Shown here one piece after another: positions 36,505 to 48,103 of a stretch of DNA of 64,000 nucleotides. Position 1 is the first letter of the stretch. Each line of letters begins with the position of its first letter. A program made the translations under genes and the position numbers. Source of the stretch: Anaerococcus sp. GTDB lineage: Bacteria > Bacillota > Clostridia > Tissierellales > Peptoniphilaceae. The notes under the pieces were generated by a model. It saw only the letters and a program-made list of their open reading frames with translations. It did no database searches and was not told the origin of the DNA. Location: the NCBI GenBank assembly GCA_030532385.1, contig JAUNLG010000003.1, positions 48,685 through 112,684 on the forward strand, written 5' to 3'.

Positions 36505-37107
36505 CTAGACTAAAAATGGATTATTGGCTAGTTCAAAACCTAATTTTGTAGCCTCTCCATGTCCTGATAAGATTTTACTGTCCTTATCAAATAGTCCAAG
36601 TTTGTTTTTAATTGAATCTATAATTTGTCCATAGTCTCCACCCTTAAGGTCACTCCTACCTATGGACATATTAAATAAAGTATCTCCAGAAAATATTATA
36701 TCATTAATTTTATAAGACATCGAATCTAAAGTATGACCTGGAGTTTTTATGGCCATAATTTTAAAATCAGAAAATACTTGGCCATCCCTAAGATATTTAT
36801 CAATTGGAACATCAATATCATAGCCAAAGGCCAGGTTATATTCCTTATCATTTGCAATTTCCCTACTATCTTCACTAGCATAAACATCTACTTGGTAGAG
36901 ATTTTTTAGGTAAGAAAGTCCTAAGACATGGTCAAAGTGAGTATGGGTTTGGATTATAAACTTTATCTTTATCCCCTGATTTTTTATATAATCAATAGCT
37001 TGTTGGGATGGAAAAGCTGCATCTACGATAAATCCATTTTTATCCTTATCACTTACCACATACATATTAGTCATAACAGGACCTTCTATAAATCTTTTTA
37101 TATCCAC
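36505..37107 (-). CDS. Metallo-beta-lactamase fold hydrolase (glyoxalase II-like)
   Basis: 200 residues. Zinc ligands: QTHTHFDHVLGL near 53-64, TPGHTLDSMSY near 125, FSGDTLFNMSIGRSD near 140-154 and the final SGHGEAT near 185. Similar to the YqgX/GloB-type thioester hydrolases of Firmicutes; the natural substrate is unclear. Start is GTG at 37105-37107, overlapping the dtd stop (TAGTG), with AAAGGA upstream. Confidence 0.88.
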   Translation of the reverse strand: MDIKRFIEGPVMTNMYVVSDKDKNGFIVDAAFPSQQAIDYIKNQGIKIKFIIQTHTHFDHVLGLSYLKNLYQVDVYASEDSREIANDKEYNLAFGYDIDVPIDKYLRDGQVFSDFKIMAIKTPGHTLDSMSYKINDIIFSGDTLFNMSIGRSDLKGGDYGQIIDSIKNKLGLFDKDSKILSGHGEATKLGFELANNPFLV

Positions 37108-37556
37108 TAAAGAATCCTTTCGCTATCTAATAAAATTGTAACAGGACCATCATTTATAAGGGAAACTTTCATATGAGTTTGAAACTTTCCAGTTTTTACA
37201 TTAAGCCCTTCTTTTTCAAGCTCTTCTATCATAAGCCTATAGTACTCATCTGCCTTACTAGCCTTAGCCGATTGGGTAAATGAAGGTCTATTGCCCTTTC
37301 TAACATCCCCATATAGGGTAAACTGAGAAATTAATAAAATCTCTCCTCCTACATCTTTAAGGGATAAGTTAAGTTTTCCATCCTCATCTTCGAATATCCT
37401 AAGGTTTGCAATTTTTCTTTTGATATATTCCAAGTCTTCTTTAGTATCAGTATCCTTGATAGCTAAAAGTACCATAAAGCCTTTTGAAATCTTTGATATG
37501 ACTTCACCTTCAACGCTTACTTGTGAATTTTCTACCTTTTGTATTACTGCTCTCAT
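37107..37556 (-). CDS. dtd: D-aminoacyl-tRNA deacylase
   Basis: 149 residues, the full DTD fold. Chiral proofreading motifs are seen: ISQFTLYGDVRKGNRPSF (SQxxL type) near 77-94 and the C-terminal NDGPVTILLDS (NxGPVT) near 135-145. It frees tRNA from D-amino acids and glycine. The start overlaps the RSH stop (TAATG); rsh-dtd order is standard. Confidence 0.96.
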   Translation of the reverse strand: MRAVIQKVENSQVSVEGEVISKISKGFMVLLAIKDTDTKEDLEYIKRKIANLRIFEDEDGKLNLSLKDVGGEILLISQFTLYGDVRKGNRPSFTQSAKASKADEYYRLMIEELEKEGLNVKTGKFQTHMKVSLINDGPVTILLDSERIL

Positions 37557-39739
37557 TAACTTTTTATCCTATATACATTCTCTACAGTCTTTATAGTCTT
37601 TAATTTTCTTACTATATCAGACAATTGGTTCATATTGTTTACTTCTATTAATAGGTCTACTATAGCTTGGTCTTGGTCAGTCTTTGCATTTATAGCTAAT
37701 ATATTAACATTAAAAGTTGACATCATTTTTGAAATCTCATAAAGAATTGAAGGACCATTTGATGTTATAGCTTGAATTTTTACAGGAAACTTATCTTCTT
37801 TAGAGTTAGACCAATATACATCAATTAACCTTTCAGGTGACTTTGAATTAATTATATTAGGGCAAGTTTTTACATGGACTGATATCCCGTTACCCTTAGT
37901 TATAAAGCCTATAATTGGATCACCTGGAACAGGTGTGCAACATTTGGCAAATTTAACATCTACATCATCTTCAAGGTCACTTACCTTAACTTGGTTATTT
38001 ACATTGGATGAATTTGTATTTACCTTGTTGATTTCTGTAGGTTTTTTAATTTCAGTCTCTTTTTTCCTATCAGATTCAAATTTAAGTAGTTTTTGAACGA
38101 TCTGTTCGGCATTTGTTTTACCATATCCTACTGATGCATACATCTCATCTTGGGATGGAAATCCTAAGTCTTTTACAATTTTATCTAGCCATTCATCTTT
38201 TAAAATTGCCTTATAGCCTTGCCTATATTTTTTGATATCCTTAATTACAGCATTAAGACCAAGTTCTATATTCTCTTGCTTATCATTCTTTTTAAAGTAT
38301 TGTTTGATTTTACTCTTTGCTTGGTTAGATTTGACAAAATTTAGCCAATCCCTAGATGGCCCATTAGAATTTTTGCTTGTTATAATCTCTACCAGGTCTC
38401 CTGTTTTTAATTTATGGGTAAGTGGAACCATCCTACCATTTACCTTGGCACCGACGCAAGAATTTCCCACTTCTGTATGGATTTTATAGGCAAAGTCTAT
38501 CGAGCAAGATCCCATAGGCAAGGAATAAACCTCTCCTCTAGGAGAATAGACATAGATTTCTCTAGAAAAGAAATCTGTCTTTAGGGTGTCCATAAATTCT
38601 TGGTTATCAACCTTGGCCCCACCCTCTTGCTGCCATTCGATTATCCTTCTTAAAAAACTCATAGCATCGTCAAAGGCTGTTTGATTGGTATTATTTTCCT
38701 TATACCTCCAATGGGCTGCTATACCATATTCACATTCCTTATGCATCTTTCTTGTTCTAATTTGAACTTCAAAAGGTTTAGAGTCATCGCCAAAAACAGT
38801 AGTATGAAAGGACCTATATCCATTTGGTTTAGGTTGCGCAATATAATCCTTTATCCTATTAGGTACTGGTCTCCATAAGGCATGAACCTTGCCAAAAACT
38901 GTGTAGCATTCAACTACAGTATCAACTATAACCCTAATTGCGGTAAGATCATAAATCTCATCAAAGGCTATATTATTCCTAATCATCTTTTTATTAATTG
39001 AATATAGGGACTTTGGCCTTCCGCTTATCTCATAGTTGATCCCAGTATCTTCCAAGGATTTAGACAGAGTATCAATTATTTCATTAATATATGCCTCACG
39101 TTCACGCCTTTTTACATTTACCATTTCGGCAAGCTCATAATACTTATCTGGTTCTTGGTATCTAAAACAAAGGTCTTCTAATTCCCACTTCAAAGAATAA
39201 ATTCCAAGCCTATGGGCTAAGGGAACATATATTTCTAAGGTCTCATCAGCAATTTGTTTTTGCTTCTTCCTTGTCATATATTCTAGAGTTCTCATGTTAT
39301 GAAGCCTGTCAGAAAGTTTGATTAGGACTACTCTTACATCGTTACTCATGGCCATTACCATTTTTCTAATGTTTTCAGCCTGCTTTTCTTCCCTTGATGT
39401 GTAGTTTAAATTTTTAAGCTTGGTAACCCCATCTACTAGATAAGTTATCTCTTCGCCAAACTCACTAGCCATCTCATCCCTACTTACAGGAGTATCTTCA
39501 AGGACATCATGCATTAATCCTGCACATATGGTTGCCTCATCAAGTTTCATTTCTGATAATTTTTTAGCCACCGCAATTGGGTGGATAAAATAATCTTCAC
39601 CAGAATTTCTCTTTTGTCCCCTATGATGGTATTCAGCAAAGTCATAGGCCTTTTTTATGATCTTAATATTACTATCAGGATTATTTTTAATTATATACTC
39701 TTCGAATACTTGGTATTCTTTAGCAAAATCAGTTGCCAT
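37556..39739 (-). CDS. relA: Bifunctional (p)ppGpp synthetase/hydrolase (RSH)
   Basis: 727 residues, the long Rel form. HD hydrolase site with YFIHPIAVAKKL near 45 and LMHDVLEDTP near 76; synthetase domain with EIYDLTAIRVIVDT near 261 and KPNGYRSFHTTVF near 303; TGS (DFFSREIYVYSPRGEVYSLP near 387-406); and a C-terminal ACT domain (about 655-727). It sets the stringent response that also acts on Obg and Der. SD AAGGTGAT, follows recJ. Confidence 0.97.
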   Translation of the reverse strand: MATDFAKEYQVFEEYIIKNNPDSNIKIIKKAYDFAEYHHRGQKRNSGEDYFIHPIAVAKKLSEMKLDEATICAGLMHDVLEDTPVSRDEMASEFGEEITYLVDGVTKLKNLNYTSREEKQAENIRKMVMAMSNDVRVVLIKLSDRLHNMRTLEYMTRKKQKQIADETLEIYVPLAHRLGIYSLKWELEDLCFRYQEPDKYYELAEMVNVKRREREAYINEIIDTLSKSLEDTGINYEISGRPKSLYSINKKMIRNNIAFDEIYDLTAIRVIVDTVVECYTVFGKVHALWRPVPNRIKDYIAQPKPNGYRSFHTTVFGDDSKPFEVQIRTRKMHKECEYGIAAHWRYKENNTNQTAFDDAMSFLRRIIEWQQEGGAKVDNQEFMDTLKTDFFSREIYVYSPRGEVYSLPMGSCSIDFAYKIHTEVGNSCVGAKVNGRMVPLTHKLKTGDLVEIITSKNSNGPSRDWLNFVKSNQAKSKIKQYFKKNDKQENIELGLNAVIKDIKKYRQGYKAILKDEWLDKIVKDLGFPSQDEMYASVGYGKTNAEQIVQKLLKFESDRKKETEIKKPTEINKVNTNSSNVNNQVKVSDLEDDVDVKFAKCCTPVPGDPIIGFITKGNGISVHVKTCPNIINSKSPERLIDVYWSNSKEDKFPVKIQAITSNGPSILYEISKMMSTFNVNILAINAKTDQDQAIVDLLIEVNNMNQLSDIVRKLKTIKTVENVYRIKS

Positions 39740-39743
39740 AATA

Positions 39744-41474
39744 TCACCTTAAATCTATTAATTTTAATTGCAGGCTTTTAACACCTTTAAATATATTAAC
39801 ATCTGGAAAATAAATAATGTCGATTTTATTACCTACAATTTTTCCATCAAACTTTAAATTAAGATAGTCATAATACTCTTTTGCATTAAATTTAATAGCA
39901 TCTATGTACCTTCCATTTTGATGGAACCTAATTTTCATCGTATTTTTATCCTTGCCAAGCATAGATATATTAGCTATGTCTACTTGCTTATTGGCAAAAA
40001 TTGGTTTTGGGTTATCCTTGCCAAAGGGCCCTAGGTCTTTTATTTTTTCTGCAAATTCTAAGGAAAGGTTCCCTATCTTTATCTGAGCATCAATGTTAAT
40101 TGACTCTTCCAAGTCTTTCTTGGTCAAGGTTTCATTCTCATTTAAGAATTTTCTAAAATCTTCTAATAAATTCTTCTCTATGGATAGGCCACAAGCAAGA
40201 GGGTGGCCCCCAAAAGATACTAACTTATTAGCATAAGGTTTTATTTCTTCATAAATATTGTAGGCAGAAATAGACCTACCAGATCCTTTTAAGATACTTG
40301 GATCTTTTGACTCAGTAAGCACAATAGTTGGCCTATGATACTTCTCCTTTAGCCTACCGGCCACAATTCCACAAATAGACTCATCTATGGAAGGGTCGTA
40401 GATTAAAAGGATCTTATCCTTATCATACGAATTTTTAATAATTATTTGATCGCATTTATTAAAAGCATCTTCGGTTAGGGCCTTTCTCTTATTATTTAAC
40501 TCTACTAATTTGATCGACAGCCTCTTGATATCATCAATGTCTTCTTCCATCAATAAGTCTATGGCAAGTTTTGCAGATGCCAACCTACCACTTGCATTCA
40601 TCAAGGGACCTAGGATAAAACCTAGGGTGTATTCATCGATTTTCCTCTCCCATCCTGCTTGGTCTAGGAGTATTTTAATGGCTAATTTCTCAGTATTGTT
40701 TAATCTTTTTAGGCCTTCAATTACAAAAATCCTATTTTCATCTGTCAAAGACACTATATCAGCAACTGTTCCCATAGCCACATACTCTAAAAGTGAGTAA
40801 AGGTAAGCAAGGTCCCCATCAAGTTTTTGGTAAAGGGCGCTCATAAGCTTAAAGGCAACTCCCGCCCCACATAAGTCTTTGAAAGGATAGGAAGAGTCAA
40901 GCCTATGAGGGTTTATAACACAATCAGCTTCTGGCAAAACTTGGTCAATCCAATCTCCCTTATCTTGCTTTTTGATCTGATGGTGGTCTGTCACGATTAC
41001 CTTTACACCCGCTTGTTTAAGACTTTTTATTTCATCAAAGCCTGTTATTCCATTATCACATGTTATAACCAAAGAAACCTTATCATCGATTGCCTTATTA
41101 GACATCTTTTTAGATATTCCATAGCCTTCCTCAACCCTATTTGGTATATCATAACTTATATTATCATAAAAAAATAAAAAACCATCCATTAGGGTCATAA
41201 CTGATGCAATCCCATCTTGGTCATAATCACCAAAAATCCTAATTTCTCCGTTAGACTTTATTGTATTTATTATAAGGTCTATGGCTTTATCCATATCATT
41301 TAATAAAAAAGGATCATGAAGTTTATCAAGGCTGGGATTGATGAACATATCTATTAATTTAGGATCGATTATATCCCTATTTGCTAGTATTAAAGCTTCT
41401 AGTTTTGTAATGTCCTTTACCTTTAGATTATTTAAATAATTTTCTTTTTTATTATATATAAACCAATTTGCCAT
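39744..41474 (-). CDS. recJ: Single-stranded-DNA exonuclease RecJ
   Basis: 576 residues. DHH motifs: IFGDYDQDGIASV near 79-91, VTDHHQIKK near 161, NPHRLDSSYPFKDLCGAGVA near 186 and the DHHA1 domain GSGRSISAYNIYEEIK near 399 with SFGGHPLACGLSIEK near 421; an OB fold follows. A 5'-3' exonuclease in recombination and mismatch repair. AAGGAAGG precedes the ATG. A terminator just upstream means recJ heads a new unit that runs to gpsA. Confidence 0.96.
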   Translation of the reverse strand: MANWFIYNKKENYLNNLKVKDITKLEALILANRDIIDPKLIDMFINPSLDKLHDPFLLNDMDKAIDLIINTIKSNGEIRIFGDYDQDGIASVMTLMDGFLFFYDNISYDIPNRVEEGYGISKKMSNKAIDDKVSLVITCDNGITGFDEIKSLKQAGVKVIVTDHHQIKKQDKGDWIDQVLPEADCVINPHRLDSSYPFKDLCGAGVAFKLMSALYQKLDGDLAYLYSLLEYVAMGTVADIVSLTDENRIFVIEGLKRLNNTEKLAIKILLDQAGWERKIDEYTLGFILGPLMNASGRLASAKLAIDLLMEEDIDDIKRLSIKLVELNNKRKALTEDAFNKCDQIIIKNSYDKDKILLIYDPSIDESICGIVAGRLKEKYHRPTIVLTESKDPSILKGSGRSISAYNIYEEIKPYANKLVSFGGHPLACGLSIEKNLLEDFRKFLNENETLTKKDLEESINIDAQIKIGNLSLEFAEKIKDLGPFGKDNPKPIFANKQVDIANISMLGKDKNTMKIRFHQNGRYIDAIKFNAKEYYDYLNLKFDGKIVGNKIDIIYFPDVNIFKGVKSLQLKLIDLR

Positions 41475-41521
41475 AAACTTCCTTCCTTTTCTATAAACTA
41501 TACTTCATTTAAACTTCTTAT

Positions 41522-41545
41522 AAAGAAAAGAGGCCTCAGCCTCTT
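41522..41545 (-). terminator. Terminator of the ruvC-yajC unit
   Basis: AAGAGGC-TGAG-GCCTCTT (41528-41534 with 41539-41545) followed by TTCTTTA on the minus strand, between yajC and recJ. A TATAGT box near 41490 between it and recJ may be part of the recJ promoter, but its -35 is poor. Confidence 0.85.
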
Positions 41546-41553
41546 GTTCATTT

Positions 41554-43959
<2,406 letters not shown>

Positions 43960-43963
<4 letters not shown>

Positions 43964-44973
43964 CTATCTTCCTCCATTTTTAGACCATAGTGCTTATAGG
44001 CCTTTCTTGTAAGAACCCTTCCTCTTGGAGTTCTTGATATAAATCCTATTTGTAAAAGATAGGGTTCATAAACATCTTCTATAGTGACATTTTCAACTCC
44101 TGTGGATGCTGCAATGGTGTCAACTCCTACAGGTCCTCCTCCAAAGTTTTCATACATCACCATTATTATTTTCTTATCCATATTATCAAGGCCACGAGGA
44201 TCAATTTCCAAAAGTTTTAGACCCTTCTTTGATGTTTCTAGGTCTATCTTTTTGTCAGCTTTTACTATGGCAAAATCTCTAACTCTCTTTAACAATCTAT
44301 TAGCAATCCTTGGTGTCCCCCTGGACCTTTTTGCAATCTCAAGGGCCCCTTCATCATCAATTTCTATATCTAAAATTCGGGCTGACCTTTTCACAATACT
44401 TGAAAGGTCATCTTCAGTATAAAGATTTAAAGATAATAAAACTCCAAACCTATCTCTTAGGGGGGCTGAAAGCATACCAGCCCTTGTTGTAGCTCCAACT
44501 AGGGTAAATCTTGCAAGGTCTATTCTTAGAGATTGGGCATTTGGCCCCTTTCCAACTATAATGTCTAGAACATAATCCTCCATAGCTGAGTAGAGTATTT
44601 CTTCAACTGACCTATTTATCCTATGAATTTCATCAATAAAAAGGACATCTCCTTCTTTTAGGTTAGTTAAAATGCTTGCAAGATCCCCTGGTCTTTCTAT
44701 GGCAGGACCACTTGTTACTTTTAAGTTTACTCCAAGTTCATTGGCTATTATTGTAGAAAGTGTAGTCTTGCCAAGACCTGGAGGTCCTTGAAGAAGTACA
44801 TGGTCTAGGGGTTCATTTCTTGCTAAGGATGACTCGATAAATATCGATAACTTCTCCTTTACCTTATCTTGACCTATATAATCTTTAAACCACTTAGGTC
44901 TTATGGTATTTTCTGTTTGTAAGTCTTCTACTTGTTCATTGCTTCCAACAATTCTTCCATTTTCATCAAACAT
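43960..44973 (-). CDS. ruvB: Holliday junction branch migration ATPase RuvB
   Basis: 337-residue AAA+ motor. Walker [15 protein letters not shown] near 60-73, Walker [12 protein letters not shown] near 114-124, sensor 1 [20 protein letters not shown] near 152-171, and a C-terminal winged helix ending in [16 protein letters not shown]. Drives branch migration with RuvA; RuvC cuts. SD AGGTGAT. Confidence 0.98.
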
Positions 44974-44981
44974 CTAATCAC

Positions 44982-45569
44982 CTAAACCAATCTTTTTAAA
45001 CTTTCTTTGACCAGTTCTTCTAAGCTTAAATCACTGGTTTTAAGTTCTCGTAAAACCCTATCTACTTCATTTTTCTGATAACCTAAATTAACCAAGGCTT
45101 CTCTAGCCACTGTTAAATCTTCATTAATACCAGGTCCCATACTTTGACTTGACTCATCCACATAATCCATTTTCTTAACCTTATCAACAAGTTCAAGTAT
45201 AATCCTTGAAGCAGATTTTTTGCCAACCCCTTTTGCAACAGTAAGTTTATCTATATCATTATTTACAATGGCCCTTTTGATATCATTAACCGAAATGCTT
45301 GATAATATACCCAGACCAACCTTAGGTCCAATAGAGGAAACAGATATAAGCATGGTAAACATCTCAAGCTCCTCCTTGCTTATAAAACCATAAAGGGAAA
45401 TATCATCTTCTCTTACTTGCATTGATGTATAAATCTTATAGTCATTATTAAGTTCAAGATTTGAGAGTGTATTTAATGATGCATAGATCCTATAACCTAT
45501 GTTATTATTTTCTATTACAAAATAATCTTCTCTTATTATTCTAACACTACCAATTATATATGAAATCAT
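44982..45569 (-). CDS. ruvA: Holliday junction DNA helicase subunit RuvA
   Basis: 195 residues: N-terminal OB fold (about 1-62), helix-hairpin-helix pair (LISVSSIGPKVGLGILSS near 73, LTVAKGVGKKSASRIILEL near 107) and a C-terminal RuvB-binding domain with EALVNLGYQKNEVDR near 154. Starts in the ruvC stop (TAATGA). Confidence 0.96.
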   Translation of the reverse strand: MISYIIGSVRIIREDYFVIENNNIGYRIYASLNTLSNLELNNDYKIYTSMQVREDDISLYGFISKEELEMFTMLISVSSIGPKVGLGILSSISVNDIKRAIVNNDIDKLTVAKGVGKKSASRIILELVDKVKKMDYVDESSQSMGPGINEDLTVAREALVNLGYQKNEVDRVLRELKTSDLSLEELVKESLKRLV

Positions 45570-46063
45570 TAATTTAACCTGTATCTTTCTTTAAATCTTT
45601 GAGATAGGGCATGAGTTAAGGCTACAGCAAGAGCATCGGCCGCATCATCAGGCTTGGGAATTTCTTTTAAATTCAAAAGCTTGGTTACCGTAATCATCAT
45701 CTGAGCCTTAGGAGCCCTACCATAACCTGTTATTGCCTGCTTAATCTGAAGGGGAGTATACTCATAAATAGGCAAGTTATTTTGCTGGGCACATAAAACC
45801 TGGATGCCTCTAGCATGGCCTACAGTTATTGCAGTTTTTACATTGGCATTAAAAAATAACTCTTCTATGGCAAACTCGTCAGGACCAAACTCATGGATTA
45901 TATCTCTTAGGTTATCATACAAAAGTTCAAGCCTTCTTCCAGTTTTCTCCTTAGAAGAGGTAGTTACAACCCCATTTTCTATTACTTTAATCTTATTTTC
46001 CTTAAATTCAATTACCCCATAGCCCATGATGGCTATACCCGGGTCTATTCCTAATATTATCAT
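45569..46063 (-). CDS. ruvC: Crossover junction endodeoxyribonuclease RuvC
   Basis: 164 residues. Catalytic acids: the Asp in ILGIDPGIAIMGYG near the N-terminus, Glu in FAIEELFFNANVKTA near 66, and the C-terminal PDDAADALAVALTHA near 137-151. The start at 46061-46063 is chosen on family length; an earlier in-frame start would lie in the preceding gene. Only GGA stands before it, and a terminator T-run ends 8 bases upstream. Its transcription therefore needs readthrough or a promoter inside the preceding gene. Confidence 0.95.
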   Translation of the reverse strand: MIILGIDPGIAIMGYGVIEFKENKIKVIENGVVTTSSKEKTGRRLELLYDNLRDIIHEFGPDEFAIEELFFNANVKTAITVGHARGIQVLCAQQNNLPIYEYTPLQIKQAITGYGRAPKAQMMITVTKLLNLKEIPKPDDAADALAVALTHALSQRFKERYRLN

Positions 46064-46070
46064 TATTCCA

Positions 46071-46093
46071 AAATAAAAAGGGCTAAAAGCCCT
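46071..46093 (-). terminator. Terminator between an unknown gene and ruvC
   Basis: AGGGCT-TTT-AGCCCT (46079-46084 with 46088-46093) is followed by TTTTATTT on the minus strand. The 5' arm overlaps the stop codon of the 237-residue gene. Confidence 0.75.
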
Positions 46094-46805
46094 ATTGATA
46101 CCTCCTAAAAACCTCTCTGATAAGTCCTCTAAAATAATACTCAGCATAAGTATCTACTACAGCCTTGTATAAGTAGGTAAGAGTTTTATCATACATTTTC
46201 TTAGATTGTCCACTTGTTATATATTCAGTATACAAGGAATCTTGGTCAAAACTTAGCTGCTTGTGAGTCCTAGTATCTATATTATAGATCTTATCCTTTA
46301 AGCAAAGATCACTAAATACTTTAATATCCTTATTTAACTTGCTTACAAGGTCCTTGTTGTCATAGATAGTTTTTTTGCTATTTTTACAAAGTCCCATAAT
46401 CCTTGGGTCAGATAAATTGTAACAAACATTGGTAGATTCAACCAAAAAATCAATACCAAAATCTTTAGCAATCTTATATTCTAACTTATCTATGGCTTTT
46501 TTATCCCTAAAAGCCCTGTACTGGGCCTTTATAGATATTATATACTCATACCTATATATCTCTTTACCAATAAGCCTATCTAGAGAATCAATTACCTGGT
46601 CTATGTCTCTAAGGTTCCAAAAATATTTTTTTATATTCTTAAGAACATAATCTTTTATGTAAAAAGAACTTTTTGAATAGTAAACAAAGCGTTTATCCTG
46701 CAATAAAGACATAAGTGTATTTAATGAGTAAATATCTTCATTTACCAAAAAATTATATTCAAGTTTTTCAATTATTGGATATTCTTCACTTAAATTTGCC
46801 TTCAT
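46092..46805 (-). CDS. Protein of unknown function (237 residues)
   Basis: I do not recognise this family. It is soluble, rich in Lys, Tyr, Asp and Ile, with mainly helical stretches and no signal peptide or membrane segment. Three cysteines are scattered (near 134, 145, 170), and there is no visible enzyme motif. It starts MKANLSEEYPIIEKLEYNFL and has GAGGAAAGAGC before the ATG. It is flanked by terminators on both sides, so it forms its own short unit, perhaps with leaky readthrough into ruvC. Codon use matches the neighbours. Confidence 0.7.
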   Translation of the reverse strand: MKANLSEEYPIIEKLEYNFLVNEDIYSLNTLMSLLQDKRFVYYSKSSFYIKDYVLKNIKKYFWNLRDIDQVIDSLDRLIGKEIYRYEYIISIKAQYRAFRDKKAIDKLEYKIAKDFGIDFLVESTNVCYNLSDPRIMGLCKNSKKTIYDNKDLVSKLNKDIKVFSDLCLKDKIYNIDTRTHKQLSFDQDSLYTEYITSGQSKKMYDKTLTYLYKAVVDTYAEYYFRGLIREVFRRYQ

Positions 46806-46833
46806 CGCTCTTTCCTCTTATATATTTTATCAT

Positions 46834-46863
46834 AAAATAAGCCTCAAGTATAAATTTTGAGGC
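46834..46863 (-). terminator. Second of two tandem hairpins downstream of the HAD gene
   Basis: GCCTCAA / TTGAGGC (46857-46863 with 46841-46847) and TTATTTT on the minus strand. The 3' arm TTGAGG plus TATATA 17 bases on could also act as the promoter of the gene at 46805. Confidence 0.7.
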
Positions 46864-46864
46864 T

Positions 46865-46925
46865 AAAAAAGGCTAAATCAAAGAAATATTATCTTGCTTT
46901 TCTATGCATTTCTTCCAATTTAGCC
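46865..46925 (-). terminator. First of two tandem hairpins downstream of the HAD gene
   Basis: GGCTAAAT (46918-46925) pairs with ATTTAGCC (46871-46878) across a 39-base loop and is followed by six Ts on the minus strand. The loop holds most of a 12-codon reading frame. Confidence 0.65.
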
Positions 46926-46927
46926 AT
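46889..46927 (-). CDS. Possible 12-codon reading frame in the hairpin region
   Basis: ATG GCT AAA ... AGA TAA would encode MAKLEEMHRKAR. Its first codons form the 5' arm of the hairpin at 46865-46925, as leader peptides of attenuators do, but no clear Shine-Dalgarno precedes it. It could equally be chance. Confidence 0.25.
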   Translation of the reverse strand: MAKLEEMHRKAR

Positions 46928-46955
46928 AAAAAATAATTCGCTTTAACAAAAAAAT

Positions 46956-47699
46956 TTAAAACTTATTAAAGTCAACCTTTAAATCTCTTAATTTGAAACT
47001 ATAATTCACGTCTTTTCTCTCAATAATGATGGAAGCTTTCTTCCTTAAATCTATATCTGAATATAACTTTTCAATAAGCTCATAGCTTGGATTTATTGCA
47101 AAGGGGTGGGCAACCATCTGAAACATAGTTATATCCCCATTTGTGTCCCCATAAGAATAAGATTTAGAAAGATCAATCCTATATCTCTCGCTTAAGTCTA
47201 TAATAGCAGAGAGCTTAGACCTACCATCCCACATAGGTATTACTTTACCAGTAAATTTATTTTTTTCATCAAAAATATAGGCAGTAGATATAGATTCTGT
47301 CGCACCATAAAACTTACCAAACTGATCTACTAAAAATTCTGGGGAACCTGAGATAAAGAAAATCAAATCTCCTCTCTCCCTATGCCTTTCCACAGCCTTT
47401 CTTGTAGCCATATATACCTTGTTTTTATTTTCTTCAATGACTAGGCTTGAATACTTAAGAATTGTTTTTTTATCAAGACCCTTTATAGATTTTTGATAAA
47501 CCAAGGCTGCCTTATCCAAATAATCTTCATAGGCCCCAAACCTATTTTGATATTTCTCAAATAAGGGTCCAATTTCTTCAGTCCAAATCGATTTTTCTAG
47601 TATCCCATCAGCGCTTAGCTTTAAAAAATGCTCAATTAGTAGAGAATTTCTAAAAAGTGTGCCATCTATGTCAAAAAATGCCGCAGATCTTTTTTCCAT
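46956..47699 (-). CDS. HAD-IB family phosphatase
   Basis: 247 residues. Motif I AAFFDIDGTLFRNSLLIEHF near 6-25, motif II Ser in LIFFISGSPEFL near 113, motif III Lys in DGRSKLSAI near 158 and motif IV YSYGDTNGDITMF near 181-193. The group includes phosphoserine phosphatase and phospholipid-related phosphatases; the substrate cannot be told. SD AGGA; part of the rdgB unit. Confidence 0.85.
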   Translation of the reverse strand: MEKRSAAFFDIDGTLFRNSLLIEHFLKLSADGILEKSIWTEEIGPLFEKYQNRFGAYEDYLDKAALVYQKSIKGLDKKTILKYSSLVIEENKNKVYMATRKAVERHRERGDLIFFISGSPEFLVDQFGKFYGATESISTAYIFDEKNKFTGKVIPMWDGRSKLSAIIDLSERYRIDLSKSYSYGDTNGDITMFQMVAHPFAINPSYELIEKLYSDIDLRKKASIIIERKDVNYSFKLRDLKVDFNKF

Positions 47700-47700
47700 A

Positions 47701-48093
47701 TTATTTCCTATGCTTCTTACTTGCTATTCTTTCTTTCTTTATATTCTTTCCCTTACTCTTGCTAGTAGCAGTTTCTATATAACCATAATTATTTCTAATA
47801 GAATCTACTAGGTCTATTATAAAGCAAGTTATTATTCCTATAAGGGCACCTGTCCCCAAAAATACCGCAATCCAGGCAAGGTTTAAACCAAAATTACTTG
47901 TAAAGTTAAATATGGCTATTATACCTAAAACTAAGGCCAAGATCCCTATGCCTAAAGATGGGATAAACTTAACTATCTTTCTATCATTTATGAAATATAG
48001 CATTATTGAGATCCCAACTATTATTAAGCTTACTATTGGCAATAATAGTAGCCTTGATGAGTATTGTGAAAGTAAATTAATTAAGCCAGCCAT
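47701..48093 (-). CDS. Small multi-pass membrane protein of unknown function
   Basis: 130 residues with about three hydrophobic helices (LLLLPIVSLIIVGISIMLYF near 14-33, a second near 43-64, a third near 72-94) and a strongly basic tail (KSKGKNIKKERIASKKHRK). No cysteine and no recognised motif. GGAGGG precedes the ATG. Lies between the phosphoesterase and HAD genes. Confidence 0.65.
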   Translation of the reverse strand: MAGLINLLSQYSSRLLLLPIVSLIIVGISIMLYFINDRKIVKFIPSLGIGILALVLGIIAIFNFTSNFGLNLAWIAVFLGTGALIGIITCFIIDLVDSIRNNYGYIETATSKSKGKNIKKERIASKKHRK

Positions 48094-48103
48094 AGGCCCT
48101 CCA

